Origin: Candidatus Aquabacterium excrementipullorum
GTDB taxonomy: Bacteria; Pseudomonadota; Gammaproteobacteria; Burkholderiales; Burkholderiaceae_C
Reading direction: 5' to 3'
Assembly (NCBI GenBank): GCA_019112875.1
Contig: DXIO01000091.1
Span: 58,507 to 122,506, forward strand
DNA length: 64,000 nt
Shown here piece by piece: positions 1 to 9,231 of the stretch. Each line of letters starts with the position of its first letter. Positions within the stretch are counted from its first letter, which is position 1. Below the pieces are notes generated by a model. It was given only the letters and a program-made list of their open reading frames with translations, did no database searches and was not told the origin of the DNA. A program made the position numbers and the translations under genes.

Positions 1-551
1 CACAGCAGCGCCAACTGGCGCTGTACCTCATGGCGCATGCCCGGGCCGAGTACATCGCGCTCCTTCGCCCAGGTGCTCAGCAGCCCATAGGGATTCTCGC
101 GCACATGCGCCAGACGCAAGGGGATGCCCGCCAGGCGGCAGAGCATGGCCATCGGCAAAGCGCTCTGCGTCAGCGTGGTGAAGATCACCGCCGCGTCGAA
201 ACGGCCCGCCCGCAGCCGCGTCAGCAAGGCCTCGTCACTGGCAGGATCGCCAGCTGGCAACGACATGCCGGGGCCTTTCACCCACGAGGCTTCGTGCACG
301 AGCACTTCGTCCACCATGGGCAGGTAGGGTGCCAGTGCCGCGCCGGAGGGCGATGCCAGCAGACTCAGCCGGGCATGCGGCAAGGCTTGCCGGACCGCCT
401 TGAGCGCCGGCGTGCACATCAGCACATCACCCAGGTTGTCCAGGCGCACCAGCAGGACGGATCGTGCCTGCCGCCAGGCTTCAGGCATCGGAGGTCTGCC
501 CGGCAAAACAGCGTCAAACCGGTGCAAAGGGGCGATGAAGGTCATTCGCAT
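1..551 (-). CDS. Glycosyltransferase family 9 (heptosyltransferase-like) protein, N-terminal part, truncated by window edge
   Basis: Reverse-strand reading from CAT at 549-551 gives MRMTFIAPLHRFDAVLPGRPPMPEAWRQARSVLLVRLDNLGDVLMCTPALKAVRQALPHARLSLLASPSGAAL..., open to base 1; 'LLVRLDNLGDVLMCTPALKAVRQALP' is typical of GT9. Absent from the ORF track because it has no stop inside the window. Confidence 0.8.
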   Translation of the reverse strand, partial: MRMTFIAPLHRFDAVLPGRPPMPEAWRQARSVLLVRLDNLGDVLMCTPALKAVRQALPHARLSLLASPSGAALAPYLPMVDEVLVHEASWVKGPGMSLPAGDPASDEALLTRLRAGRFDAAVIFTTLTQSALPMAMLCRLAGIPLRLAHVRENPYGLLSTWAKERDVLGPGMRHEVQRQLALL

Positions 552-646
552 CACCTGGCAATCGGCGTTCCCATACGCGGATCCCGGCATCCCGTTTGCC
601 AACACCATGCAACGAGGCATGTGCCTCCCACCCTCAGGAGATCCTC

Positions 647-1006
647 ATGGCCACCAGCAGCATTCTCGGTGCTGAACACGCACCCGTTCTACCCTCAGGC
701 CGGGACAGCGGCTCGCTCGGTCCGAGCGACAGTTCCGACAGCGGCAGCGATGCCGGCAGCCTCGCCCCCGAGGCAGACAGTGACCGTCAGGCCACGGGCG
801 AACGCGCCTCCGTGGCAGCTGAGCCTGGCCTGGAAGGAGCCGACATTTCGCCCGACCGGATCACCTCTGGCCCTGACGCTGGCGACACAGCCCGAGACGA
901 AACGTGGACACCGGACAACAGCGCCCCACGGGCGCCAGACACCATCGAAGCGTTGGACTTCGACGACGACGCGATCGAGGACCCCGCACTCTCCAGCCGC
1001 AAGTGA
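647..1006 (+). CDS. Hypothetical acidic, probably disordered protein (about 119 aa)
   Basis: ATG at 647 preceded by CAGGAGATCCTC (SD). Translation MATSSILGAEHAPVLPSGRDSGSLGPSDSSDSGSDAG... is rich in D/E/S/G/P. Confidence 0.65.
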   Translation: MATSSILGAEHAPVLPSGRDSGSLGPSDSSDSGSDAGSLAPEADSDRQATGERASVAAEPGLEGADISPDRITSGPDAGDTARDETWTPDNSAPRAPDTIEALDFDDDAIEDPALSSRK

Positions 1007-1021
1007 AGGCAGCCCTGCGGC

Positions 1022-3868
1022 TCAGGCCAGGCGCCCGGCCATGCGGAAGGTGTTGCGCCCGGCCGCCTTCGCCTCGTAGAGCGCTTCATCGGCACGGGCC
1101 AGCAGGCGCGCGGGACTGATGTCGCCGCCTTCGTAGAGCGAGATGCCCAGGCTGGTGGACACGCTCAGCACGCGACCGCCGGCCACCGCGAAATCACTGC
1201 CTCCGACCGTGGCGATGATCTTGCGCGCCACGAACTGCGGCTCATCGATGGAGTTGAGCCCTTCGAGGATCACGACGAACTCGTCGCCCGCCAGGCGCGC
1301 CACGGTGTCGGTCTTGCGCACGCAGCTCTGCAGCCGGTGGGCGAACTCCTTGAGCACCTCGTCACCCGCCGAGTGGCCCAGTGAATCATTGATGGTCTTG
1401 AACTTGTCGACGTCCAGGAACATCAGGGCAATGGGCCGCTTGGACCGTGCGCACCGTGCCATGGCCTCTGGCAGCTTCTCCTCGAACTGCAGGCGGTTGG
1501 GCAGGCTCGTCAGCGAGTCGAAGCGCGCCAGCTGGCGCATCTGCTGCTCGGCGAGCTTGAGCACGGTCACGTCGGTACTCATGGTGTAGATGCCCAGCAC
1601 ACTGCCATCAGGACGGAGATCCGGCAGGTAGGACGTCTGCAGGTGGCGCAGCACACCCCTTGTCACCGACTGCATCTCGAAATCGACTCGCTTGCCAGAC
1701 AGCGCCTGATCGATCTGCAGACGACGCTCTTCGTACAGCGACGGCCCCACCACATCGAGCACGCGACGGCCCACTATGGCAGCGGGGTCCACGTCCAGCC
1801 AGTCGCGGAAGGTGCCGTTGGCGAACTGGAAGCGGTGCTCGCGGTCGATGTAGGCGATGAGCACCGGCAGGTTATCGGTGATGGTGCGCAGGCGGTCCTC
1901 GCCAGCGGCCAGCGCGATCTGGTATTGCTTGAGTGCGGTGACATCGAAGGTCATCAGGTAGAAGCCGCGCACCTTTCCCTGCTGATCTCGATCCGGCACC
2001 ATGTGCGCCTGGAAATGGAAGTCGCCACCGTTGAAGGGCGACACGCCTTCCATCGAGGCATAGCGCCCTGCCAGCGCTTCGCGGATGCCGGGCTCGTGCT
2101 GGCGGTAGTTGTCCTCGCCCAGGGCCTCGCGCAGCGTGATGCCGGGGATCTGCTCGCGCCGCACGCCCAACGCCTTGAGCCCGCGGTCATTGGCGAAGGT
2201 GCAGACCTCGTCGAGGTCGAAATGGCCGATCATCGCGGGAATGTTGTTGGTCACATCGCGCAGGCGCTGCTCCTTGTCGGCCAGCAGCACCTGGGCAGCC
2301 TGCATGCGCCGCTGATCGGCCACGACGCGCTCGGCCAGCGGGTGCACGCGGGACCGCAGCAGCCAGGTGCCCAGCGCCACGAACATCACCACCACCCCGA
2401 ACACGATGTTCAGGCGTGCCTTGAGCGGCGCGTACAGTTCGCTCACATCGGTCTTGACCTCCATGCCCAGGTTGAAGGTGCCCAGCTGCGAATAGCCGGA
2501 CTGGACGCGCTCGCCGCGCAGGTCCTTGACGATGTCGCTGCCGGTTTCACCCAGCAGGGCCCGGGCGATGGGCTGTTCTACACGGCCCTGGCGAAAGATG
2601 TCGATGTGCTTGTTGGCCGCATAGAAGCGCGACGGCATGCACACGGCCTGCCCTCCGACACGGCTGCACAGCAGGAGATCGCCACTGTGGCCGTTCTGCT
2701 GCAGATCCTGCATCAGCTCGGTGAGCATGTGCAGCCGCATCTCGCTGACCAGCACGCCCACCGTGCGGCCCTGGTGGACGACCTCGGTGCGGGTGCGCAG
2801 CAGCAGGCCGTTGTCCCACAGCAGCCAGGTGAATTCGCCTTCGATGGGCAGGCGCACATCGGCCTGGCCCATGCGCTGCTCGCCCACTTCCATCAACGGA
2901 TGGCCATTGCTGAGGTAGACGGACACGGCCGTGAAATCGTAGACGCTGAAGCTCTCGACCACCTCGCGCAGTTCGGCCAGGGCCTCTGCATCGTTGGGCT
3001 GTGCGTCCAGGCGCACCAGCAGCTTGCGCAGGTCCAGGTGCCGTGCCACGTCCTGAGCCGATTCGATGTCCTGTTCCAGGCTGTGCGCGAAGGCAATGGC
3101 CTGTCCGCGGGCCGTCTCGCCCGCCTCCCGCGCCACAGACTCCTTGAAGCCATCCTGCAGGACGGCGAAGGTGGTCATCCCCGACAGCACGGCCACCAGG
3201 CTGAGCACGGCCACGGCCGTGGCGGTGATGCGGTTCTCCTGCTGTTCGAAGCGCTTGGGCGGCTCCAGGCGGATCATCGCGATCCACAGCGCCGCGCCCA
3301 CGGTGACCAGCACGACCGAGGTCACGATGGACATCTTGTTGTAGTCCATCACCCGGTACAGGGCCTCCAGGTCCAGCAGGTAGCCCGCCAGACCTGACAG
3401 GCCCAGCAGCAGGCCGCCCAGCAGCAAGGTCATGATCAGTCCGCGCACCCAGCGGCCCGCCGGCCGGTCCTGGATCAGGGCCACGGCCGCGCCGAAGCAC
3501 ATGAAGGCCACGCAGCTGTTGGGCGCCATGCGGCCTGGATTGGCCGTGTCGGGCAAGGCCTGGTGGATGCGCGGCCAGTCGATGCCCAGGCTGAAGCCGA
3601 AGACGATCTGGGCCAGCACGGCCGCCGGCAGCACCAGCACCAGCAGGGCCGCCAGACGCGTGATCAGGCGGGCGCGCCGGTGCGCATCCCAGACCAGCCG
3701 GGCACTGGCCAGCGACAGCAGCCCCACGTTGAACACCGGGGGCGACGAACTGGGCAGCACCTGGAGCCAGGCCTGGTGCTGCAACAGCACGAATCCCATG
3801 ACCAGCAAGCCCACCGCCGCACACAACAGCGCGGCGAGCTGACGGCCCGAGACATGGAGGCGTTTCAT
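1022..3868 (-). CDS. Membrane sensor diguanylate cyclase with PAS domains and C-terminal GGDEF
   Basis: N-terminal TM helices, two PAS-like repeats ('LRDVTNNIPAMIGHFD', 'LRTITDNLPVLIAYID'), 'DSLTSLPNRLQFEEKL', 'ARLAGDEFVVILEGL', RxxD (RKTD) five residues upstream of AGDEF. Confidence 0.9.
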   Translation of the reverse strand: MKRLHVSGRQLAALLCAAVGLLVMGFVLLQHQAWLQVLPSSSPPVFNVGLLSLASARLVWDAHRRARLITRLAALLVLVLPAAVLAQIVFGFSLGIDWPRIHQALPDTANPGRMAPNSCVAFMCFGAAVALIQDRPAGRWVRGLIMTLLLGGLLLGLSGLAGYLLDLEALYRVMDYNKMSIVTSVVLVTVGAALWIAMIRLEPPKRFEQQENRITATAVAVLSLVAVLSGMTTFAVLQDGFKESVAREAGETARGQAIAFAHSLEQDIESAQDVARHLDLRKLLVRLDAQPNDAEALAELREVVESFSVYDFTAVSVYLSNGHPLMEVGEQRMGQADVRLPIEGEFTWLLWDNGLLLRTRTEVVHQGRTVGVLVSEMRLHMLTELMQDLQQNGHSGDLLLCSRVGGQAVCMPSRFYAANKHIDIFRQGRVEQPIARALLGETGSDIVKDLRGERVQSGYSQLGTFNLGMEVKTDVSELYAPLKARLNIVFGVVVMFVALGTWLLRSRVHPLAERVVADQRRMQAAQVLLADKEQRLRDVTNNIPAMIGHFDLDEVCTFANDRGLKALGVRREQIPGITLREALGEDNYRQHEPGIREALAGRYASMEGVSPFNGGDFHFQAHMVPDRDQQGKVRGFYLMTFDVTALKQYQIALAAGEDRLRTITDNLPVLIAYIDREHRFQFANGTFRDWLDVDPAAIVGRRVLDVVGPSLYEERRLQIDQALSGKRVDFEMQSVTRGVLRHLQTSYLPDLRPDGSVLGIYTMSTDVTVLKLAEQQMRQLARFDSLTSLPNRLQFEEKLPEAMARCARSKRPIALMFLDVDKFKTINDSLGHSAGDEVLKEFAHRLQSCVRKTDTVARLAGDEFVVILEGLNSIDEPQFVARKIIATVGGSDFAVAGGRVLSVSTSLGISLYEGGDISPARLLARADEALYEAKAAGRNTFRMAGRLA

Positions 3869-4065
3869 CGGCGAGCAGGGCGGCGTGCGCAAAGGTCGCA
3901 AAAGCGAAGAAAGTGGCCGCCCATGCATTCCACAACCATCGGTCCGGGTACCGGGGGCGGCAAGCCTCAGCGTACCCGTTGCACCTCATTCCAACACAAG
4001 GGTCGGGCCATCAAAAGCATGAAAACCGGGCAGAACCAACGCCTGCCCGGCTGACAAGGCCACGA

Positions 4066-5274
4066 TCATGCAGGCACGATGCCGTCCTGCTTGAACATGG
4101 CCTTGATGCCCCGCACCGCCTGTCGGATACGGGACTCGTTCTCGATCAGGGCAAATCGGACATGGTCGTCGCCGTGGTCACCGAAGCCGATGCCGGGCGA
4201 GACGCAGACCTTGGCCCGCGCCATCAGCTGCCTGGCGAACTCCAGCGACCCGAGGTGCTGGTAGCGCTGGGGAATGCGGGCCCAGATGTACATCGACGCC
4301 TTGGGGCAATCGACCGCCCAGCCTGCCTCGGTCAGCCCCTTGAAGAGCACATCGCGCCGCTTCTGGTACTGCGCGGCGATGTCCTTCACGCACTGCTGAT
4401 CGCCTTCCAGCGCGGCGATGGCGGCCACCTGCAGCGGCGTGAAGGTGCCGTAGTCGTGGTAGCTCTTGATGCGGGCCAGCGCGGCCACCAGCTCGGGGTT
4501 GCCCACCATGAAGCCCACGCGCCAGCCGGCCATGTTGTAGCTCTTGCTGAGCGTGAAGAACTCGACCGCGATGTCCTTGGCACCGGGCACCTGCATGATC
4601 GACGGAGCCTTCCAGCCATCGAACACGATGTCGGCGTAGGCCAGGTCATGCACGACGAAGATGTCGTGCTTGCGCGCCAGGGCGATCACGCGCTCGAAGA
4701 AGTCCAGTTCCACGCACTGCGCCGTGGGGTTGGACGGAAAACCCAGCACCATCATCTTGGGCTTGGGGTAGCTGCCGCGGATGGCCTTTTCCAGCTCGGC
4801 AAAGAAGTCCACGCCGGGCACCAGCGGCACGGAACGGATGTCGGCGCCCGCGATCACGGCGCCATAGATGTGGATGGGGTAGCTCGGGTCGGGCACCAGC
4901 ACCGTGTCGCCCCGGTCCAGCGTGGCCAGCATCAGGTGGGCCAGCCCCTCCTTGGAGCCGATGGTGACGATGGCTTCCTTGTCGGCGTCGATGTCGACGT
5001 CGTAGCGGTCCTTGTACCAGTGCGAGATGGCGCGCCGCAGCCGCGGGATGCCCTTGGAGGCCGAGTAGCCGTGGGTGTCGGGCCGCTGGGCCACTTCGGT
5101 GAGCTTGGCGACGATGTGCGGCGGCGTGGCCCCATCGGGGTTGCCCATGCTCATGTCGATGATGTCTTCACCGCGTCGGCGGGCGGCCAGCTTGAGTTCG
5201 GCCGTGATGTTGAAGACGTACGGGGGCAGGCGATCGATGCGCGCGAAGCGGCGCTTGCCTGGGGAAGCAGACAT
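4066..5274 (-). CDS. alaC: Alanine transaminase, class I/II aminotransferase
   Basis: [55 protein letters not shown]..., PLP Lys motif '[15 protein letters not shown]'. Confidence 0.9.
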   Translation of the reverse strand: MSASPGKRRFARIDRLPPYVFNITAELKLAARRRGEDIIDMSMGNPDGATPPHIVAKLTEVAQRPDTHGYSASKGIPRLRRAISHWYKDRYDVDIDADKEAIVTIGSKEGLAHLMLATLDRGDTVLVPDPSYPIHIYGAVIAGADIRSVPLVPGVDFFAELEKAIRGSYPKPKMMVLGFPSNPTAQCVELDFFERVIALARKHDIFVVHDLAYADIVFDGWKAPSIMQVPGAKDIAVEFFTLSKSYNMAGWRVGFMVGNPELVAALARIKSYHDYGTFTPLQVAAIAALEGDQQCVKDIAAQYQKRRDVLFKGLTEAGWAVDCPKASMYIWARIPQRYQHLGSLEFARQLMARAKVCVSPGIGFGDHGDDHVRFALIENESRIRQAVRGIKAMFKQDGIVPA

Positions 5275-5361
5275 GTGGTTTCCAATCAACGTGAGCGCCC
5301 GGAACCGTCCGAGCGACGCTGGCGGCGGATGGTGCCGCCGAGAAACATCATAGCGGCAAGA

Positions 5362-6102
5362 TCACCCCCAGCGCACGCTGCCCAGCCAGTCGCTCAGCAC
5401 GCGCGCGCCGGCCTCTTCCAGCGCACGGCCCAGTTGCACGTTGTCGGCCCGCAAGGCGGGGATGTCGATGTCGGCCTTGGACAATTCGCAAGCATGGCCG
5501 ATCAGCCAGCGTTCGAAGCGCGCGGCCTCGGACTCCGGATGGAACTGCAGCGCCAGCACATTGGCGCCAACCGAGAACGCCTGGTGGGGGTACAACGGGC
5601 TGGAGGCCAGACGCAGCGCGCCATCAGGCAGTTCGAAAGTGTCGCCATGCCAGTGCAGCACGGGCGTGCCGGCCAGGTGCTTGAGCGGCGATCGCGTGCC
5701 CTCGGGGCTCAACGACAGCTCACCGAAGCCGATCTCCTTGTGCTCACCGGGATAGACGCGCGCGCCCATCGCCTTGGCGATCAGCTGCGCACCCAGGCAG
5801 ATGCCCAGCGTGGGCCGGCCGGCACGCAAACGGTGACCGATGGCCGCCACCTCGTCTACCAGAAAGGGATAAGCCTCTTCTTCATAGACACCGATGGGGC
5901 CGCCCAGCACCACCAGCAGGTCGGCGCTGGCCACGCTGCTGCCCAGTTCATCGACGCCGGCCTGGCGGTACTGCACGCTGAAGCCCTGGTCGTCGAGCAC
6001 CTCGGCGAAGGAGCCCAGGTCCTCGAAGGAGAGGTGCTGCACCACGGTCACCGTCTTGCCCTCGTGCGGGCGGCTGCTGTTCACACTGCTGACTTGGTTC
6101 AT
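5362..6102 (-). CDS. Class I glutamine amidotransferase (GMP synthase-like domain)
   Basis: 'LGICLGAQLIAKAMGARVYPG' nucleophile elbow and 'ALQFHPE' His/Glu motif. Confidence 0.88.
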   Translation of the reverse strand: MNQVSSVNSSRPHEGKTVTVVQHLSFEDLGSFAEVLDDQGFSVQYRQAGVDELGSSVASADLLVVLGGPIGVYEEEAYPFLVDEVAAIGHRLRAGRPTLGICLGAQLIAKAMGARVYPGEHKEIGFGELSLSPEGTRSPLKHLAGTPVLHWHGDTFELPDGALRLASSPLYPHQAFSVGANVLALQFHPESEAARFERWLIGHACELSKADIDIPALRADNVQLGRALEEAGARVLSDWLGSVRWG

Positions 6103-6147
6103 GTCGACATCATCGTCAATAAAGGGCCCATGGCCAGCCCCTAGAAC

Positions 6148-6552
6148 TCAACCGGCCACGGCCTGGCGCTCGCGCTGGGCCAGTGCGGTGATGGTCTCCA
6201 CCACGTCCTTGACCTTGAAGGGCTTGAGCAGCACACGCCGAACCTGCAGTTGCTTGAAGGCCACGACGGCGCGCTCGTCGCAGAAATCGGCGGTGACCAC
6301 CACGGGCGCATCGCCCCGGCTGCGCGTGGCGCCGCCGCGCAGGGTGTTGATGAGCTTGAGGCCGCCGCCGTCTTCGCCCACCGAGATCACGAAGGCATCG
6401 AAGGGGCGGGCCATCAGCATCTGGGCCGCGGCCTCGTGGCTGGGCGCGGCATGGATGTCACCGAGATCCAGGCCGCGCGCCACCGAGGTGACGGTGCTGC
6501 GCAGCACGAAGTAAGGCTCCACCAGCAGCAGGCTGAAACGGTCAGACGGCAT
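6148..6552 (-). CDS. Response-regulator receiver-like protein, degenerate phosphoacceptor
   Basis: Receiver-like fold pattern 'FSLLLVEPYFVLRSTV...DAFVISV...VLLKPFKVKDVVETI'; conserved KPF retained, acidic pair and phospho-Asp not seen. Confidence 0.7.
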   Translation of the reverse strand: MPSDRFSLLLVEPYFVLRSTVTSVARGLDLGDIHAAPSHEAAAQMLMARPFDAFVISVGEDGGGLKLINTLRGGATRSRGDAPVVVTADFCDERAVVAFKQLQVRRVLLKPFKVKDVVETITALAQRERQAVAG

Positions 6553-7090
6553 GCAGGCTTCCTTCCCCTCTCACGTCACCGCCCTGCACGGCATCGTCGG
6601 GCGGGGCCTGGCCCAGCAGTTCGGCCACGACCAGTTCACGCAGCGAGCCCAGGATGGCCAAGTCGATCGCATCCACCTGGCGAGGCTTGGTGTCGATCAC
6701 GCACAGCGTGCCGGCCACGAAGCCGTTGGGCAGCATCAAGGGCGCGCCGGCGTAGAAGCGGATGTGGGGCTCACCGGTGACGAGCGGGTTGTCGTGGAAG
6801 CGCTCGTCTTTCAAGGCATCCTCGATCAACAGCACGTCGGACTGCTGCAGCGCATGGCCGCAGAAGGACACGTCGCGTGGTGTCTCGCACACGTCGACAC
6901 CCACGCGGGCCTTGAACCACTGGCGGTTCTCGTCGACCAGGCTGATCACGCAGATGGGCACGTCGAACTCGGCGGCCGCGAAGGCGGCCACGCGGTCAAA
7001 GCGTTCTTCAGGGGGCGTGTCCAGGATCAGCAGTTCGCGCAAGGCCTGCAGGCGCTGGAGGTCGTCGCTGGGAATGGGCGCGGGCTTCAT
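6542..7090 (-). CDS. Stand-alone GAF domain protein
   Basis: 'RLQALRELLILDTPPEERFDRVAAFAAAEFDVPICVISLVDENRQWFKARVGVDVCETPRDVSFCGHAL...GTLCVIDTKPR' typical GAF. Confidence 0.85.
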   Translation of the reverse strand: MKPAPIPSDDLQRLQALRELLILDTPPEERFDRVAAFAAAEFDVPICVISLVDENRQWFKARVGVDVCETPRDVSFCGHALQQSDVLLIEDALKDERFHDNPLVTGEPHIRFYAGAPLMLPNGFVAGTLCVIDTKPRQVDAIDLAILGSLRELVVAELLGQAPPDDAVQGGDVRGEGSLHAV

Positions 7091-7221
7091 GGGCTGTCGG
7101 TCTCACCAGGCGATTCAACAAGACGGCATGAACGGCCCCAAGCATCCGGGGGCGACGCGGTTTTGTCAATGCGCCAGGCGGTCAGCGCATGCGGGCTTTG
7201 CTTGGCCCCCATCAACACCCC

Positions 7222-8130
7222 TTACACCCGGCGCAAGCCCGGCGTCTTCTCGAAAAACTCGGCCATCCACTCCACAAAGGCCTGCACCTTGATCGACAGG
7301 TGCCGGTTCGACGGGAACAGCACGTGCACCGGCAGCGGGTCGGTCGTCCAGTCGGGCAGCACCGCCACCAGTTCACCGGCGCGGCAGGCGCACTCGAAGG
7401 TGAAGCTGGGCAACTGGCCGATGCCCAGGCCCGCGAGCACGGCGTCCTCATACACATTGGAATCGTTGACGGACAGGCCCCCGTCGGGCTGCAGCTCGAT
7501 GCGCTGTCCATCCTTGGCGAAGTCCCAGGTGGCGGCGTTGCGGCCCGGCATGAAGTAGTTCACCCAACGGTGGCCACGCAACTCGTCAGGATGGGCCGGC
7601 ACGCCGTGCACCTCCACGTAGGACTTGGCCGCGCAGGTCTTGAACTGCATCGAGCCGATGCGCCGCGCCACCAGCGTCGGATCGCTGACCTCGCCCACAC
7701 GGATCACGCAGTCCACGCCTTCGCTGACCATGTTGACCACCCGGTCGCTGCAGCCCATCTCCAGGCTGATGTCCGGGTAGCGCGTGAGGAAGTCGTTCAT
7801 GCCGGTGAACATCAGGAAGCTGGCCATGCTGGTGGGCACGTCCACGCGCAGGCGGCCGCTGGGCAGGCCCTGGCGGGGCGACACGGACTCGTCCGCCTCA
7901 CGCAAGTCATCGAGGATGCGGCGGCAGCGCTCGTAATAAGCCGCGCCATCGGCCGTGACCGTGACCTTGCGCGTGGTGCGGTGCAGCAATCGGACACCGA
8001 GTTGCGTTTCCAACTCCTGCACCAGGGTCGAGATGGTGGCCTTGGGGGCGTTCAAAAGCTCCGCCGCACGGGTAAACCCGCCCGTGTCGACCACCCCCAC
8101 GAAGGCTTCAATCGCTTTGATTTTGTCCAT
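7222..8130 (-). CDS. LysR family transcriptional regulator
   Basis: 'MDKIKAIEAFVGVVDTGGFTRAAELLNAPKATISTLVQELETQLGVRLLHRTTRKVTVT' LysR HTH. Confidence 0.93.
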   Translation of the reverse strand: MDKIKAIEAFVGVVDTGGFTRAAELLNAPKATISTLVQELETQLGVRLLHRTTRKVTVTADGAAYYERCRRILDDLREADESVSPRQGLPSGRLRVDVPTSMASFLMFTGMNDFLTRYPDISLEMGCSDRVVNMVSEGVDCVIRVGEVSDPTLVARRIGSMQFKTCAAKSYVEVHGVPAHPDELRGHRWVNYFMPGRNAATWDFAKDGQRIELQPDGGLSVNDSNVYEDAVLAGLGIGQLPSFTFECACRAGELVAVLPDWTTDPLPVHVLFPSNRHLSIKVQAFVEWMAEFFEKTPGLRRV

Positions 8131-8242
8131 TGTTCAGATTTCCGAACAGTCAATTCCGTTGTAGGTAGTTTATTGACATTGCAGCAATCAATACAGTCAC
8201 TTACCTCGAATACCCCCAGGCGCGCCGTTTGGCGCCTCCATC

Positions 8243-9070
8243 ATGTCCGATCTTCCTGAACTCGCAGGTCAACCCGACGAGCTGTTCGACTGGCCCGGCC
8301 ACGCTGGCCAGGTGCACGTGCGGCTGTTCCGGGGCGCGCCGCGCAAGAAGGCCAACGAGACGCTGGTGGTGTTTTTCCATCCGGGCGGCTTCGTGGTAGA
8401 CGACACCGAAGCGTCCGACCCTTGCCTGCGCGTGCTGGCCGACACGTGCGAGGTCAACATCCTGGCCCCCTGCTACACCCTGGCGCCCGAGCGCCCCTTC
8501 CCTGCCGCGGTCGAGGACGCCCACGCGGTATTGACCCAGGCCGTGCGGCAACGCACCAAGCTTGGATGGAAGGGCAGCCACCTGTTCGTGGCCGGTGTGG
8601 AAGCAGGGGGCAACCTGGCGGCCGTGTCGGCCATGGTGTGCCGCGATCGGCAAGGCCCCGAGCTGGCCGGACAGATCCTGATCATGCCGATGCTCGATGC
8701 CAGCCTGCACTGCGCCTCGATGCGCTGCGCCGCCGACGAGGATGCCACCCGCAAGGTGGCCCGCGACGTGGAGCGCAGCTACCGCCTGTACCTGCCCAAC
8801 CCGGCCGACCGCCTGCACCCCTACGCCAGCCCGCTGCACGCCAGCCGCCTGGGCAACCTGCCCCCGGCGCTGATCATGCACACGCAAGGCGACCCGCTCT
8901 CGGACGAAGGCCGTGCCTACGCCGACAAGCTGCGCCACGCCGGCAACGAGGTGGCGCAAATCACCCTTCCCCCGCCCGACGACATCCTCGACAACAAGGA
9001 GCGATGTTCGATCACCTCCGACGACCCCAGCGTGACCGCGATGAAGCAGTTCCTCAGCGCGCACCAGTGA
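8243..9070 (+). CDS. HSL-family alpha/beta hydrolase-fold protein, nucleophile Ser apparently replaced
   Basis: 'VVFFHPGGFVVDD' (HGGG-like) and 'GVEAGGNLAAV' where the family normally has GDSAGGNLAA. Confidence 0.8.
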   Translation: MSDLPELAGQPDELFDWPGHAGQVHVRLFRGAPRKKANETLVVFFHPGGFVVDDTEASDPCLRVLADTCEVNILAPCYTLAPERPFPAAVEDAHAVLTQAVRQRTKLGWKGSHLFVAGVEAGGNLAAVSAMVCRDRQGPELAGQILIMPMLDASLHCASMRCAADEDATRKVARDVERSYRLYLPNPADRLHPYASPLHASRLGNLPPALIMHTQGDPLSDEGRAYADKLRHAGNEVAQITLPPPDDILDNKERCSITSDDPSVTAMKQFLSAHQ

Positions 9071-9231
9071 GTCATCAGGAGGGGTTCGAACCCACCCTCC
9101 GGCCTTTCAGCCTTCCATAAAAACAAGAGACAGCACCCCAGATCGACAACAACATCAGTCTGTCAAACGCCATGCAGCACCCTCGTCATCACACCTTCGT
9201 CCATCTCCATCAGACCCCGGGAGCGTTCTCC

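Noticed and set aside
1643-3397. 584-aa plus-strand ORF opposite the GGDEF/PAS gene (and similar long antisense ORFs, e.g. 50599-52656, 52777-55401, 57389-59083, 61780-63147)
   Set aside because: His/Gln/Arg/Gly-rich shadow translations produced by high GC codon bias on the opposite strand of well-supported genes; no recognisable domains or start signals.
9172-9231. 20-codon N-terminal extension of the RND adaptor (MQHPRHHTFVHLHQTPGAFS)
   Set aside because: The lipoprotein signal peptide begins at MKTVQPRFVLSALAAALAIGALSGC (9232).
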